Shown here: piece after piece, positions 45,451 to 55,049 of the stretch
How positions within the stretch are numbered: the stretch's first letter is position 1
How the letters are laid out: every line of letters starts with the position of its first letter
NCBI RefSeq assembly: GCF_013343235.1
Contig: NZ_CP040094.1
Span: 868,501-932,500 of the forward strand
Source: Nostoc sp. TCL240-02
GTDB lineage: Bacteria; Cyanobacteriota; Cyanobacteriia; Cyanobacteriales; Nostocaceae
Length of the DNA stretch: 64,000 nucleotides
Reading direction: 5' to 3'
The notes under the pieces: generated by a model
Databases searched by the model: none
What the model saw: only the letters and a program-made list of their open reading frames with translations
What the model was told of the DNA's origin: nothing
Program-made: the position numbers and the translations under genes

Positions 45451-47109
45451 TCAACGATTTGATAATTTCGTTTGGAGGAGAATATCGCGTTTGCGTACAC
45501 TGCGAGGTTTAGCTAATTTCCAAACTGAATAATATTTGTCGCTATAAACAACATCTGTCTTGAAATTATACTTTTTTTCTATCGTTTCTCGCCAAGTATC
45601 TGAAGGATTGAATAAAAAAACATCAGCAAACCTATCAGGAATTTTAGGAATTTTTTGATTTTGAACCAGTAGAAATCGCACCTTTGATTCCAAAAGATAG
45701 CTCAGAGAAAAAACATTTCCATAATTATTACCCAAAGCATCACTAATCAAAAGTGGGCGAGTAGCCTGATTGATGATTTGGGCAACTTGGGGATTGCCAT
45801 AGCTCATACCCTTATTCCACCAAGTTTCTGATTGGGAATGAACTTTAGAAGAAATTAAACCACAAATAATAACTAATGCCACGATCGCATACCAAATATT
45901 CCGGCGTGACACGCTTTGATTATATATTTGGGTAGCTAGTAAGTAAGCAACAGCTAATTGGATTCCTAAATAAGATGGTATGAAATATGGATCGGTAGAT
46001 GATTGTATGCTACCAGCCATTAAGTCTGGTAGTCTTAGGGGCAATACTGGTACTACAATTAATATAATGATAAACAACCAAACTTTATAGTTAGTTGTTT
46101 GGCAAAGCAAATAAATTGAATATCCTATAAAAATTAAATAAATTATTTTAATTAAATAACTAAAACTATTTTCTAAGCTAAGGTCTATATCAAAAAATAT
46201 TCGGCTTAATTGCATCAATAATAGTTCAAATACAGGCATCAAAGATGACTGCGTTGTTGTTTTATCTGCTGAGATCAAAAATTGGAAAAAGTCACCTATC
46301 ACAACCGCTAGCCAAGGCATGAAGGCTAAAAAACCTACCAGTGATGCTAGCAAATAAGTTCTAACAGTTGGAGATAACTGGAATCTGGCAGTGACAATAA
46401 CGTAAATTCCGTGAGCAACTGCTACAAATCCACTCCAAAGAAATGTATAAAGACTGATTGCCAAAGTTACGGCATAAATGCTCCAAGTAGCAAATATTTC
46501 TGGCTGTTGTTGTTTCGCAAGCTCATCTTGAACTTGTGATTCTAAGCGTATTGCTCGTAGCAAAGACGCGCTAGATAGTAATATCGTGACTAACCAGAGA
46601 ATATATTCTTGTGCTTCTTGGGCGTATACTAGTTGAATTGGAGAAATTGCCATAAGTGCGATCGCTACACCAGGAACTGATAGCGGCACATTAAATAATT
46701 CTCGGCATAGCCAATATACACAAAGGAAAACCAGCAAACTGATTAAAGCAGATAAACTTCTAATTGCCGTCACCGAATTACCAAAAATTTCTATCCACAA
46801 TCTAGCTATTACGTAATAAAGCGGTGGATGCAAAGAATCTTCTCTAGCCAAAGTCATGATTGTGTCATTTAAGCTTTTTTGATTTACACCTTGAAACTGA
46901 GCAAAACTTTCTTTGCCAATGACACTACCATTAAATAGTTTATTTTGTGCTTCAGTTCTTGTATAGCCAGAAATTCGTAATAAGGTATAAGTTTCATCAT
47001 GGGAGAAAACCTTGGTATCAAGGTTACAAAAGCGAAACAATACACCCATTGTCAATAAGAAAATAATTAAAAATCGCAACCAACTCGGAGTAAATTTGAG
47101 ATGGTGCAT
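45451..47109 (-). CDS. Glycosyltransferase family 39-like (ArnT/PMT-type) membrane enzyme
   Basis: 552 residues from ATG 47109 (MHHLKFTPSWLRF; a TTG at 47124 would add five). GGGA precedes the ATG. Twelve or so hydrophobic segments. The N-terminal luminal loop begins with DTKVFSHDETYTLLR (a DE-type catalytic acid pair), and SLHPPLYYVIARLW is the HPP motif of PMT-like glycosyltransferases. It would transfer a sugar from a polyprenyl-phosphate donor to a protein or lipid. The C-terminal soluble part carries LLESKVRFLLVQNQKIPK. It is separate from the GT2 operon but could act in the same surface glycan. Confidence 0.8.
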   Translation of the reverse strand: MHHLKFTPSWLRFLIIFLLTMGVLFRFCNLDTKVFSHDETYTLLRISGYTRTEAQNKLFNGSVIGKESFAQFQGVNQKSLNDTIMTLAREDSLHPPLYYVIARLWIEIFGNSVTAIRSLSALISLLVFLCVYWLCRELFNVPLSVPGVAIALMAISPIQLVYAQEAQEYILWLVTILLSSASLLRAIRLESQVQDELAKQQQPEIFATWSIYAVTLAISLYTFLWSGFVAVAHGIYVIVTARFQLSPTVRTYLLASLVGFLAFMPWLAVVIGDFFQFLISADKTTTQSSLMPVFELLLMQLSRIFFDIDLSLENSFSYLIKIIYLIFIGYSIYLLCQTTNYKVWLFIIILIVVPVLPLRLPDLMAGSIQSSTDPYFIPSYLGIQLAVAYLLATQIYNQSVSRRNIWYAIVALVIICGLISSKVHSQSETWWNKGMSYGNPQVAQIINQATRPLLISDALGNNYGNVFSLSYLLESKVRFLLVQNQKIPKIPDRFADVFLFNPSDTWRETIEKKYNFKTDVVYSDKYYSVWKLAKPRSVRKRDILLQTKLSNR

Positions 47110-47426
47110 AAGTATTTTTCCCAAGCTTTTGTCTAAAATAATCTAGTGCCGTATCCACGCCTATCATCATAATTCGTAATTTTTTATGACGAATTAGTAA
47201 TCAGGGACTTCCAAATAAAAAATATTCTAAAACTGACACAGAAATCCTCTTAATCTCTCCTCTCTGTGTTGCGCCAGGTTCTACAACGGGGGGAACCCCC
47301 GCAACGCACTGGCTTCTCTGCGTCTGGAGTGGTTCGTTTTTTGCGATAATTTATTCCTTGGAAATCCCTTATATCTAAGTCTGTTCATTAGATAATCTCA
47401 ATAGAAATTAGGATTAAAAATAATTT
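47110..47426. other. Gap with dispersed repeat
   Basis: About 317 bp between two minus-strand genes. Contains a CGGGGGGAACCCCCG palindrome inside a GC-rich repeat (about 47268-47330, GTTGCGCCAGGTTCTACAAC...). It is related in style to the MITE-like element at 60846-61045. No gene seen. Confidence 0.5.
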
Positions 47427-48221
47427 TTATAATATTTGATAACGCCATCTAGTAAAATCTTTGGTATTCGATATAGTTAAAAAATCAATAGTTTTAAAAT
47501 GTCGGTCGATAGCGGGAATACTGCATATTTTAGCTCCAATATTCAAGTATGCCTGCAAAATTTTAGGAATTTCCACATTATATGAATCTGGGCAACTTTG
47601 AGGCAGTTCTAGACAATATTTTGAATTTGGATAAACCAAAATACTTGGATGCATCAAACCATTATGCTGAAAATAATCATAAGTGCAAGTAGCTTTCAAA
47701 GGACATTGTGTTAGTAATGATGCACAACCAAAAAAATATTGATTTTTACTCCAGATAAGATAATTTGCTAGCCCTTTCCATAATAGTAAAAGTGCTTGAC
47801 TGTTGCGGTATTCTTTAGCTATACATGCACGCCCAACTTCAACTGATGCTTGAAGCACAGAATTGGGAATTGCATTAAGATTAAATATATCGGCAGCATC
47901 AAAGCCTAATCTTTGAGAAGCCATTGTATAGGTTTGCATCCGATAAGTTCCAATGGTTTTACCCGTTTGTTTGGAAATCATGATTAAATGATGGCAAACT
48001 GCATCAAACTTATCTATATCCATCTGGGTAATGTTGGAAGCAGAAAATCCCAAGCTTAGTTCCAGATTAAAAACTTCAAAGCGCAACCGAAAAATTGATT
48101 CTAATTCTTCTTCAGTTGAAGCCAGCCGTAGGGTATATTTTTCAGTTTGAAGGACGGGAAAATCTTCAATAGTGGGAGGAGGATTCAGTGAATAATTAAT
48201 GTTGCGTCCAGAAACTTCCAT
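47427..48221 (-). CDS. GNAT-family acyltransferase, hemolysin/OlsB-like
   Basis: 264 residues. Motifs: YTLRLASTEEELESIFRLRFEVFNLELSLG, VCHHLIMISKQTGKTIGTYRMQ, and SVEVGRACIAKEYRNSQALLLLWKGLANYLI, the EVGR.cv...yR pattern of PlsC-independent N-acyltransferases such as OlsB (which makes lyso-ornithine lipid). The family annotation as hemolysin is not meaningful. A lipid-linked product is plausible, but no partner olsA lies near. Confidence 0.75.
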   Translation of the reverse strand: MEVSGRNINYSLNPPPTIEDFPVLQTEKYTLRLASTEEELESIFRLRFEVFNLELSLGFSASNITQMDIDKFDAVCHHLIMISKQTGKTIGTYRMQTYTMASQRLGFDAADIFNLNAIPNSVLQASVEVGRACIAKEYRNSQALLLLWKGLANYLIWSKNQYFFGCASLLTQCPLKATCTYDYFQHNGLMHPSILVYPNSKYCLELPQSCPDSYNVEIPKILQAYLNIGAKICSIPAIDRHFKTIDFLTISNTKDFTRWRYQIL

Positions 48222-48587
48222 CTATCTTCCTACTTAGATTTGCGAAAATATCCTACTAGGATTTAGGCACTATAAAAATAGCTCACATTATGCATTAATG
48301 TGTCGAAGCGTGATTGAGACACTTTTTGATAAAATAACCTCTAGAGAGTTTTCTTACTCTTTTGGATTAGAGGTAGAGTGCTTTTATTATGGGCATTAAT
48401 TCCTAAAAAATCTGGCAATAAGATACAAAATTTTCCTTTGATATAGGCTATAGATGCAATTCCAAGAACAGGACAAGGGGAAAGCCCCCAGATGAATCTA
48501 GGGGCTTCGATGGTTTTGGTTGCGTAGGCGTAGCCCGTCGTAGACATCGCATCGCAATCTGCGGTAGATGCACTCTAAAATACTTAA
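48222..48587. other. Gap with a hairpin, 3' of nadK
   Basis: About 366 bp. The inverted repeat AAGCCCCCAGAT (48482-48493) / ATCTAGGGGCTT (48496-48507), one mismatch, is 80 bp after the nadK stop and may end the ndh-nadK transcript, though its U-tract is weak. A GC-rich dispersed repeat (GCGTAGGCGTAGCCCGTCG) follows at about 48521-48560. A 68-codon frame over these repeats is not a gene. Confidence 0.5.
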
Positions 48588-49508
48588 TTAATTACGGTGA
48601 TTATTGTTGTAGTGAACCCTTGTACCTGCCCAAAGCAACTTTTCCCGTAGCGTCTGATAGTAGGAATTGTTCTCGCGCAAAATAATAAATTTAGCCCGAC
48701 ACTCTGCCATCCGCACATCAACGCGGTGTCCAGGCCAAATAGAAGTCCCCAAAACCCCATCTGTCCACAGTTTGGTACTCAAATCGTAATCCCCCAAAGG
48801 CCAAATACTCACCACAGAACCAGGGGGTAAAACGAGTGGGCGACTAGAAAGGCTCATTGCACAAATAGGAGTAATGGTGAGTGCCTCCATACCATCGTGC
48901 ATAATTGGACCATTAGCAGAAACGGTGTAACCAGTCGAACCTGTAGGAGTCGAAATTATCAACCCATCCCCAACGTACTGATCGACTACCTCACCATCGA
49001 TTTCCATTTCTAGAATTGAGGTAATCATCCGGTCAGCAGAGGCGGGTTTGACACAAAATTCATTCAAAGCCAGGTAACGCTCACTCACTGGTTCCAAATT
49101 AGAGCCGTGACCCTCATACACCGCAGCTTGTAACATCATCCGTCGTTGGATAGCATAGCGATCCTCAAACAGCCGATCCCAAACTTTCTCTGTATCTTGA
49201 AACTCTTCTACTGACTCAGTTAAAAACCCCAGATGGCCTCCCACATTCACTCCCAGAATCGGGATACCAGCTGGGGCTAAATGTCTGGCACCAGTTAAAA
49301 CAGTACCATCACCACCGAGTACCAAGGCGAGATCGATTGGTTGAGCCGCCGAAGCCAAAAAGACAGGATAAGGGTTGTCTTTTGGTCCGCTAGGCCCCAT
49401 CAACACATGGCACTCGCGGCTTTCTAGTTGTTTAGCACAGATTTCTGCCCATTGTTTACTCCGGGCATCCCGCGCTTTATAAGCAATGATTACCTGCTTT
49501 AGTTGCAC
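48588..49508 (-). CDS. nadK: NAD kinase
   Basis: 306 residues from GTG 49508 (VQLKQVIIAYKARDARSKQW); the alternative TTG 49514 directly follows the ndhE stop. Motifs: ALVLGGDGTVLTGARHL (about 62-78, GGDG), GVNVGGHLGFL, the NE-type region LALNEFCVKPAS, and DGLIISTPTGSTGYTVSANGP. It phosphorylates NAD+ to NADP+ in the cytosol. Its start is within 10 bp of the ndhE stop, so it is the last gene of the ndhA-I-G-E transcript. Confidence 0.92.
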   Translation of the reverse strand: MQLKQVIIAYKARDARSKQWAEICAKQLESRECHVLMGPSGPKDNPYPVFLASAAQPIDLALVLGGDGTVLTGARHLAPAGIPILGVNVGGHLGFLTESVEEFQDTEKVWDRLFEDRYAIQRRMMLQAAVYEGHGSNLEPVSERYLALNEFCVKPASADRMITSILEMEIDGEVVDQYVGDGLIISTPTGSTGYTVSANGPIMHDGMEALTITPICAMSLSSRPLVLPPGSVVSIWPLGDYDLSTKLWTDGVLGTSIWPGHRVDVRMAECRAKFIILRENNSYYQTLREKLLWAGTRVHYNNNHRN

Positions 49509-49514
49509 GCACAA

Positions 49515-49820
49515 TTACCACTTCAGGAGATTAAACTGCTCCATATCGACGGTATCGCGGTTGCGATAAATGGCAAGCACGATCGCTAAACCCACCGCCG
49601 CCTCGGCCGCGGCCACGGTAATCACAAATACTGTGAAAACCTGACCTTTAATTAATGTTGAGTCGAGGAAGTTGGAAAATGCCATTAAATTCAGATTAAC
49701 AGCATTGAGCAGTAACTCAATTGACATCAGCACCCGCACAGCGTTACGGCTGGTAATTAAACCGTAGATGCCGATGCAAAATAAAGCTGCTGCTAGTAAT
49801 AAAAAGTATTGGAGTTGCAT
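49515..49820 (-). CDS. ndhE: NDH-1 subunit NdhE (NuoK/4L)
   Basis: 101 residues, the standard length. Three membrane helices (about 4-22, 30-48, 60-82). The conserved acid residues lie in the second and third helices: [22 protein letters not shown] ([12 protein letters not shown]) and [21 protein letters not shown]. This is a proton-channel-side subunit of the NDH-1 membrane arm that takes part in respiration and cyclic electron flow. It lies 59 bp after ndhG on the minus strand. Confidence 0.96.
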   Translation of the reverse strand: MQLQYFLLLAAALFCIGIYGLITSRNAVRVLMSIELLLNAVNLNLMAFSNFLDSTLIKGQVFTVFVITVAAAEAAVGLAIVLAIYRNRDTVDMEQFNLLKW

Positions 49821-49879
49821 GAATCTGGGTATCCCTCCTGAAAAATCTGGCTATTTAGCTGCGAATTAAGTCGCAAATA

Positions 49880-50494
49880 TTACTCTTTTGTTTCGCTGGT
49901 TGTTGATACCAGTTCTCTGGGACGTTCTTGCAAAGTTAAAACGGTTTGTCCCACTTCGGATCGTGTTAGTTGATCTGGCAAATATTCACGACGTGCCAAA
50001 ATAATTGCTCCTACCATCGCCATCAGCAGCAAAATGGAAGCCAGTTCAAAAGGTAGTAAAAAGTCAGTGAAGAAATGCTCTCCAATCAAAACTATAGAGC
50101 TTGTACCACCTGCTACAGGAGCAGTTGAGTAAGCCCAAGGAGTAGCCAGCACCATCGTACTTAAAAGACCAAACAATCCAACACTGACTAAACCCGTAAG
50201 TAGTTTCCGCACCCAAGAGTTAGGATATGCTACGAAATCCTCCCGCTTGTTCACCAACATAATGGCAAACAAAATCAGCACGTTAACCGCGCCAACATAA
50301 ATTAATATTTGTGCGGCGGCAACAAAATCAGCATTTAGCAACAGGTACATTCCCGCTATGCTGATGAACACACCCCCCAGCAAAAAGGCAGAATAGACGA
50401 TGTTGGAGAACAGCACCACACCAAGGGCCGCCCCAATCATCATCACGCCTAGTATGCCAAGTGATACTAACTGTACTCCTTCTGCTAGATTCAC
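49880..50494 (-). CDS. ndhG: NDH-1 subunit NdhG (NuoJ/ND6)
   Basis: 204 residues with five hydrophobic helices (LVSLGILGVMMIGAALGVVLFS, FLLGGVFISIAGMYLLL, AAQILIYVGAVNVLILFAIMLV, LVSVGLFGLLSTMVLA, ELASILLLMAMVGAIIL). The AQILIYVGAVNVLILFAIM segment is diagnostic for NuoJ. The C-terminal ARREYLPDQ is also typical. Sits between ndhI (97 bp upstream, with TCATTGG-type tandem repeats) and ndhE. Confidence 0.96.
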   Translation of the reverse strand: MNLAEGVQLVSLGILGVMMIGAALGVVLFSNIVYSAFLLGGVFISIAGMYLLLNADFVAAAQILIYVGAVNVLILFAIMLVNKREDFVAYPNSWVRKLLTGLVSVGLFGLLSTMVLATPWAYSTAPVAGGTSSIVLIGEHFFTDFLLPFELASILLLMAMVGAIILARREYLPDQLTRSEVGQTVLTLQERPRELVSTTSETKE

Positions 50495-50500
50495 TGTTTT

Positions 50501-50591
50501 TTGTCCTTAGTCATTGGTCAATAGTTATTGGTCATTGGTCATTGGTCATTAGTCATTGGTCAAATGACAACGGACAAATGACAAATGACAT
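50501..50591. repeat. TCATTGG-type tandem repeats between ndhI and ndhG
   Basis: Runs of TCATTGG/TTATTGG on the left are answered by CAAATGACAA-type units on the right, giving an imperfect inverted repeat inside the operon. A related stretch lies between ndhA and ndhI (about 51215-51285). Confidence 0.7.
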
Positions 50592-51176
50592 TTATTTTTC
50601 TGTTTGTTCTACCAGGTCTTCTGGACGCGCACCCGCACGTGGTGCATCTGCGGGCAGTCCGTGGGGTTCGAGGACACCTTTGGGTAGATAAACTAGTTCG
50701 CGTAATGGTGTAACCATTGGATCGTTTGTTACCTTATAGGGCAGACGACCTAGTGCTACGTTGTCATAGTTCAATTCATGGCGATCGTAGGTGGCAAGCT
50801 CATACTCTTCTGTCATCGATAAACAGTTAGTTGGGCAAAATTCCACACAGTTACCGCAAAAGATACAAACTCCAAAATCAATGCTGTAGTGGTTGAGTTT
50901 TTTCTTTTTGCTGGCTTTGTCGTATTCCCAATCTACTACAGGCAAGTTAATTGGACAAACGCGAACGCAAACTTCGCAGGCGATACACTTATCAAATTCA
51001 AAGTGAATCCTACCGCGAAACCGTTCGCCAGGAATCAGTTTTTCGTAAGGGTACTGTACGGTAATCGGCCGCCGCCGCATGTGGTCGAAGGTAACAGAAA
51101 GCCCCTGACCAATGTAACGCGCAGCTTGTACCGTTTCTTTGGCGTAATCACCAACTTGTTTTAGGAACTTGAGCAT
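50592..51176 (-). CDS. ndhI: NDH-1 subunit NdhI (NuoI), 2 x [4Fe-4S] ferredoxin-like
   Basis: 194 residues. Two 4Fe-4S motifs: [16 protein letters not shown] (63-78) and [16 protein letters not shown] (about 104-119), the CxxCxxCxxxCP arrangement of NuoI. The N-terminal [27 protein letters not shown] and C-terminal [14 protein letters not shown] are cyanobacterial. It carries electrons in the peripheral arm toward the quinone site. Third to fifth genes of the ndhA-I-G-E operon. Confidence 0.96.
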   Translation of the reverse strand: MLKFLKQVGDYAKETVQAARYIGQGLSVTFDHMRRRPITVQYPYEKLIPGERFRGRIHFEFDKCIACEVCVRVCPINLPVVDWEYDKASKKKKLNHYSIDFGVCIFCGNCVEFCPTNCLSMTEEYELATYDRHELNYDNVALGRLPYKVTNDPMVTPLRELVYLPKGVLEPHGLPADAPRAGARPEDLVEQTEK

Positions 51177-51281
51177 TTTGTCTCACTCTCTCTTTTTAAG
51201 CTATCAGCGTTATTTGTCCCTTGTCCTTTGTCCTTGGTCATTAGTCATTAGTGCAAATGACTAACGATTAATTACTAATGA

Positions 51282-52400
51282 CTAACCACCAAAAGCGAAG
51301 GGAAAGGCTAGTTTCAGGGCGGCGGTTAATAGGAGATTAACCAAGCCAACTGGTAACAAAAACTTCCATCCTAAATCTAACAGTTGGTCAATCCGTACCC
51401 GTGGCACTGTCCAGCGCAACAGGATGGCGACAAACACTAGTAAATAGGCTTTGAAGACGGTCATTGTAATCCCCAAAGAAGCAGTGACTATCTGGAACAC
51501 GGGATTTAATTCACTGACTCCCAGCCAACCAGCGATGAGGTTGAGGGGAATGGGAAAGTCCCAACCGCCCAGGTAGAGAATTGCTACTAGTAAGGAAGAA
51601 AGGATTAAGTTAACGTAGGAACCCAGGTAGAAGAGACCGAATTTCATCCCTGAATATTCAGTCTGATAGCCTGCAACGATTTCTTCTTCCGCTTCGGGTA
51701 AGTCAAAGGGTAATCGTTCGCATTCAGCTAGGGCGGCTATCCAAAAGATCAGAAAACCAACTGGTTGTCGCCAAATATTCCAACCTAGAATGCCGTAGCC
51801 AGATTGTTGATTAACAATATCAACAGTGTCGAGGCTATTAGACATCATAGCGATCGCTAACACCGCCAACGCTAAAGGAATTTCGTAACTAATAGATTGC
51901 GCTGCTGCCCGCAAGCCCCCTAAGAGGGAGTATTTGTTATTAGATGCGTAGCCAGCCATCAGCAAGCCAATGGGTTGAATACTTGATAAGGCAATCCACA
52001 AGAATACGCCCATACCCACATTGCTAATAACGATGTTCTGCCCAAAAGGGACGATCAGGAATGACAGAAACACCGGAATTACAACAATAATTGGACCAAG
52101 GGTAAACAGCCAGGGGTCAGACTTGGCTGGTACTATATCTTCTTTAAATACCAACTTCAAACCATCCGCTACAGGCACTAGCAACCCAAAAGGCCCCTGG
52201 TATTCTGGCCCAATTCGCTGCTGTGCGGCGGCGGAAATTTTTCGTTCTAGCCAAGTAGCAACTAATACCCCCACTGTTGCCCCAATCAGCATCAGTATCA
52301 TTGGCAGGGGCATCCAAATTGCTTTGGCTGTTCCTGCTGGTAAACCTAAATCCCGGAGGGATTCAATAAAAGTTCCTTGGAGGTCAATTCCTGAATTCAT
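51282..52400 (-). CDS. ndhA: NDH-1 subunit NdhA (NuoH/ND1)
   Basis: 372 residues, eight hydrophobic helices. Landmarks: [45 protein letters not shown] (about 44-88), [35 protein letters not shown], and [36 protein letters not shown], all NuoH-specific. It forms the quinone-binding site at the junction of the two arms. First gene of the ndhAIGE unit, with the gltA gene about 360 bp upstream in the same direction. Confidence 0.96.
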   Translation of the reverse strand: MNSGIDLQGTFIESLRDLGLPAGTAKAIWMPLPMILMLIGATVGVLVATWLERKISAAAQQRIGPEYQGPFGLLVPVADGLKLVFKEDIVPAKSDPWLFTLGPIIVVIPVFLSFLIVPFGQNIVISNVGMGVFLWIALSSIQPIGLLMAGYASNNKYSLLGGLRAAAQSISYEIPLALAVLAIAMMSNSLDTVDIVNQQSGYGILGWNIWRQPVGFLIFWIAALAECERLPFDLPEAEEEIVAGYQTEYSGMKFGLFYLGSYVNLILSSLLVAILYLGGWDFPIPLNLIAGWLGVSELNPVFQIVTASLGITMTVFKAYLLVFVAILLRWTVPRVRIDQLLDLGWKFLLPVGLVNLLLTAALKLAFPFAFGG

Positions 52401-52590
52401 GTTTCCGCTCTTTTAAGACATGAGTCATAGTGAATTACAACTATTAGTTAAATTAATACCTGTAAATTCACCCATTTTTAATTTTTGCCCAGATGATGCT
52501 TGATAGAAGATTTGTCGCTAATTCCCATGCCTAGTATATCCTTGGATGGTTTTAGCCCTCTGAAGCGATATGAGAACTTCTACTTATGGT

Positions 52591-52757
52591 TGGCATTGGG
52601 ATTGGCTATTGAGGGACAAGAGGACCAGGGAGCAGGGGGACAAGTGGACAAGGGGGACAAGGAGGACAAGGGGGAATTATTGAATAAGTTTCTCCCTTGT
52701 CTCCCCCCTCTTCCTTGTCTACCTTGTCTCTTCTTCATGCCCAATCCCCAATCCCCA
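52591..52757. repeat. G-rich/C-rich inverted repeat tract between gltA and ndhA
   Basis: GGGGGACAAG/GGAGGACAAG units are followed by CTTGTCTCCCCCC/CTTCCTTGTC units, so the block can fold on itself. It then runs into CCCAATC repeats (to about 52757) at the gltA 3' end. A possible terminator between gltA and ndhA. Confidence 0.65.
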
Positions 52758-52758
52758 A

Positions 52759-53895
52759 TTACCGTTCCTCAATTGGAGTATAAGTAACTTCGTGCAGACC
52801 GTTGTAAATCTGGGTAGGACGGAAAATCCGGTTTTCTTCTAATTGTTCTTTCCAGTGGGCTAGCCAACCGGCAACGCGAGCGATCGCAAATATTGGCGTA
52901 AACAAGTCTGTAGGAATTCCCATCTTTCTATACACTAAACCTGAGTAAAAGTCAATATTTGGATAAATTCCTTTACTACCGAGTTTTTCCTCTACCACTC
53001 GTTCCATTTCTTGAGCAATGTCATAGAACTTGTCATACCCAAACTTTTCAAACAGTTGCTCTGCTAGACCTTGTAAAATTATGGCTCGTGGGTCTTTCAC
53101 TTTATACACACGATGTCCAAAGCCCATAATTTTAGATTTAGTTTCTAGACAATGCTCTATGTAGGGACGGACATTTTCTACAGAGCCAATTTTTTCCAAC
53201 ATCTGAATTACTTCTTCATTGGCTCCCCCATGCAGGGGCCCTCCCAAAGTTCCCACAGCACTAGCAACCACAGCGTAAGGATCTGTCAAAGTGGAAGCTG
53301 TCACTCTAGCACTGAAGGTAGAAGCATTCATTGTATGCTCGACTTGAAGTATCAAGCAGATATCAAAAATCCGCGCCATTAGAGGATCGGGTTCTTTCTC
53401 ATCAAGCATGTATAGAAAGTTGGACGAATAATCTAAGTCATCACGGGGACGTACCGGATCATTGCCTTTTCGCATCAGTTGGAAGGCCGCCACCATCGTC
53501 GGAATGGTTGCTATCAGGCGCACCACGGAATCTCGAATGTAGGCAGGATTATGTAAATCCCGAAGCGAATAAAACAAACCTAAAGCCGCAGCAGAGGCTT
53601 GTAGGGCATCCATTGGGTGGCCGCTTTCTGGAAAGCATTTCATCATATCCCGAATGCGGTATTTTATCCGCCGGTGGTAACGAACTTCATGCTCAAATGC
53701 TTCCAGTTCTTCCTTGCTTGGCAGTTCACCCCAAATCAAGAGATAAGCAGTTTCCAGGAATGTACTTTTTTCTGCTAGTTCCTCAATTCGGATGCCACGA
53801 TATTCTAGTATTCCTTTTTGCCCATCAACATAGCTGATACTTGATTGAGCGGCGGGAATGCCTTCTAAACCAGGCTTGTATTCGCACACCATCAT
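52759..53895 (-). CDS. gltA: Citrate synthase
   Basis: 378 residues, the short (type I, Gram-positive/cyanobacterial) citrate synthase length. Catalytic pieces: LGGPLHGGANEEVIQML (the His), GFGHRVYKVKDPRA (the second His) and IYPNIDFYSGLVYRKMG (the Asp). Starts with MMVCEYKPGLEGIPAAQSSISYVDGQKG. It makes citrate from oxaloacetate and acetyl-CoA, feeding 2-oxoglutarate synthesis that links carbon to nitrogen status. Upstream of ndhA on the same strand; a repeat tract lies between them. Confidence 0.95.
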   Translation of the reverse strand: MMVCEYKPGLEGIPAAQSSISYVDGQKGILEYRGIRIEELAEKSTFLETAYLLIWGELPSKEELEAFEHEVRYHRRIKYRIRDMMKCFPESGHPMDALQASAAALGLFYSLRDLHNPAYIRDSVVRLIATIPTMVAAFQLMRKGNDPVRPRDDLDYSSNFLYMLDEKEPDPLMARIFDICLILQVEHTMNASTFSARVTASTLTDPYAVVASAVGTLGGPLHGGANEEVIQMLEKIGSVENVRPYIEHCLETKSKIMGFGHRVYKVKDPRAIILQGLAEQLFEKFGYDKFYDIAQEMERVVEEKLGSKGIYPNIDFYSGLVYRKMGIPTDLFTPIFAIARVAGWLAHWKEQLEENRIFRPTQIYNGLHEVTYTPIEER

Positions 53896-54003
53896 GGCAC
53901 CACCATTTGCTTTTTGAAATATCTGATCAAGCTAACTTACCAGAAATTTATCTTCGCCATAACAGTAGCCGTTCTAACAACAATCGAAAATGTTGGAAAA
54001 CTG

Positions 54004-54498
54004 TTATAGCAGGTACTTGGGTGGTGTCAACCAAAATATCTGACTCCGACCCAGAGGAGAACCTGTTTCTGGTAGTTTTATCCCAATCATACCTGCTTTT
54101 TTCAAGACTAAGCTTTCTTTGACTTCTCCCCACAGGAGAATTTCTGCCCAATTGGTCAAATCAGGTTCGTGTCCAACCAGCGCCAGTTGGGTATTTTGGG
54201 AATAATTTCTCGGTTCTAACCACTCTTTTAGCCAACTAAAAATTTCACCATCATGGGCGAGGTGGCTAGATTCCTCTAACTGGGAGCTTAGTTTTTCCTC
54301 TATAAGGATTTCAGCCGTTTGGCGGGCCCGCACTAAGGGGCTGGTAAGAATCAAGTCAAAGCTTAAACCCAATTTAACAAGTTTCTGGGCAACTTTCTCA
54401 GTTTTTTGCCTTCCTTCTTTCGTAAGGCTACGTTCTTCATCCTTAATGCCTAATCCCTTGTCTTCGGCGATGCCATGACGAATTAAGTATAGTTCCAT
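54004..54498 (-). CDS. sixA: SixA-type phosphohistidine phosphatase
   Basis: 164 residues. LYLIRHGIAEDKGLG has the catalytic RHG (H8) of histidine phosphatases, followed by a region DLILTSPLVRARQTAEIL, then LVGHEPDLTNWAE with the second His. SixA removes phosphate from His residues of phospho-relay or PTS proteins. No phosphorelay partner lies beside it. The 100 bp to gltA hold no promoter-like features recognised. Confidence 0.88.
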   Translation of the reverse strand: MELYLIRHGIAEDKGLGIKDEERSLTKEGRQKTEKVAQKLVKLGLSFDLILTSPLVRARQTAEILIEEKLSSQLEESSHLAHDGEIFSWLKEWLEPRNYSQNTQLALVGHEPDLTNWAEILLWGEVKESLVLKKAGMIGIKLPETGSPLGRSQIFWLTPPKYLL

Positions 54499-54549
54499 AC
54501 TGTGTATTATGAGCGATCAGTTAGGCTGCTCTTAGGCAATATTAGAACG

Positions 54550-54810
54550 CTATCCACCACTTAGCAATCTGTCATACTCTGGATGTGAGCCAATCCAAAA
54601 CCATACAAAATTTTCATCTTCTTTTACAGCAAGCGCCCGATAATATATACCAATACGCACTGACCAAAACTGACCAACTTTTTTGAAATGCAATGATAGA
54701 TATTTGGGATCTTCCCGAAGAAACTCATAACATCGATCAGCAAGCTCTTGAATATCAATTGGTAACTGGCGATAGTAATACCAAAAATCTGGGGTTGCTT
54801 GATGTTTCAC
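54550..54810 (-). CDS. RelE/ParE-like toxin
   Basis: 86 residues: a ParE-like sequence (DFWYYYRQLPIDIQELADRCYEFLREDPKY, then SLHFKKVGQFWSVRIGIYYRALAV, FVWFWIGSHPEYDRLL). The KVGQFWSVRIG...YRAL and HPEYDR segments are typical of RelE-superfamily mRNA interferases or gyrase inhibitors. Its start overlaps the last 4 bases (ATGA) of the upstream small gene, a classic toxin-antitoxin arrangement. Confidence 0.8.
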   Translation of the reverse strand: MKHQATPDFWYYYRQLPIDIQELADRCYEFLREDPKYLSLHFKKVGQFWSVRIGIYYRALAVKEDENFVWFWIGSHPEYDRLLSGG

Positions 54811-55007
54811 AGATCAGTACAACGCCCTTCTCGGAGATGTTTGAGTGCTTTCTCTGCCAATACATCTAACCGACCAGCAGCGACATCTTCTTCAATCTGT
54901 TTATCCCAGGCTGCTGCATCGAATTCTGCAAACCAGGTACGAAATGCGGCGAGATCCTCTGGTGAAAGTTGACTAACAGCGAGTTCTACTTCCTTTAGGG
55001 TACTCAT
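54807..55007 (-). CDS. Antitoxin of the RelE/ParE pair
   Basis: 66 residues, MSTLKEVELAVSQLSPEDLA then FDAAAWDKQIEEDVAAGRLDVLAEKALKHLREGRC. The AWDKQIEEDVAAGRLDVLAEKALKH stretch is the usual C-terminal, toxin-binding part of small DUF-type antitoxins linked to ParE-like toxins. It lies first in the pair and overlaps the toxin gene by 4 bp, so translation is coupled. No DNA-binding domain is obvious. Confidence 0.75.
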   Translation of the reverse strand: MSTLKEVELAVSQLSPEDLAAFRTWFAEFDAAAWDKQIEEDVAAGRLDVLAEKALKHLREGRCTDL

Positions 55008-55049
55008 AATCTAGGTAAATCAAACTTGTCATTCTTTAAATTAAATATA

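Noticed and set aside
48341..48547. 68-codon minus-strand frame 3' of nadK
   Set aside because: Crosses the hairpin and a dispersed repeat; no ribosome site or conserved motif seen.
53331..53837. 168-codon open frame antisense to gltA
   Set aside because: It lies fully within a well-supported citrate synthase gene and its product has no family features; a shadow frame.
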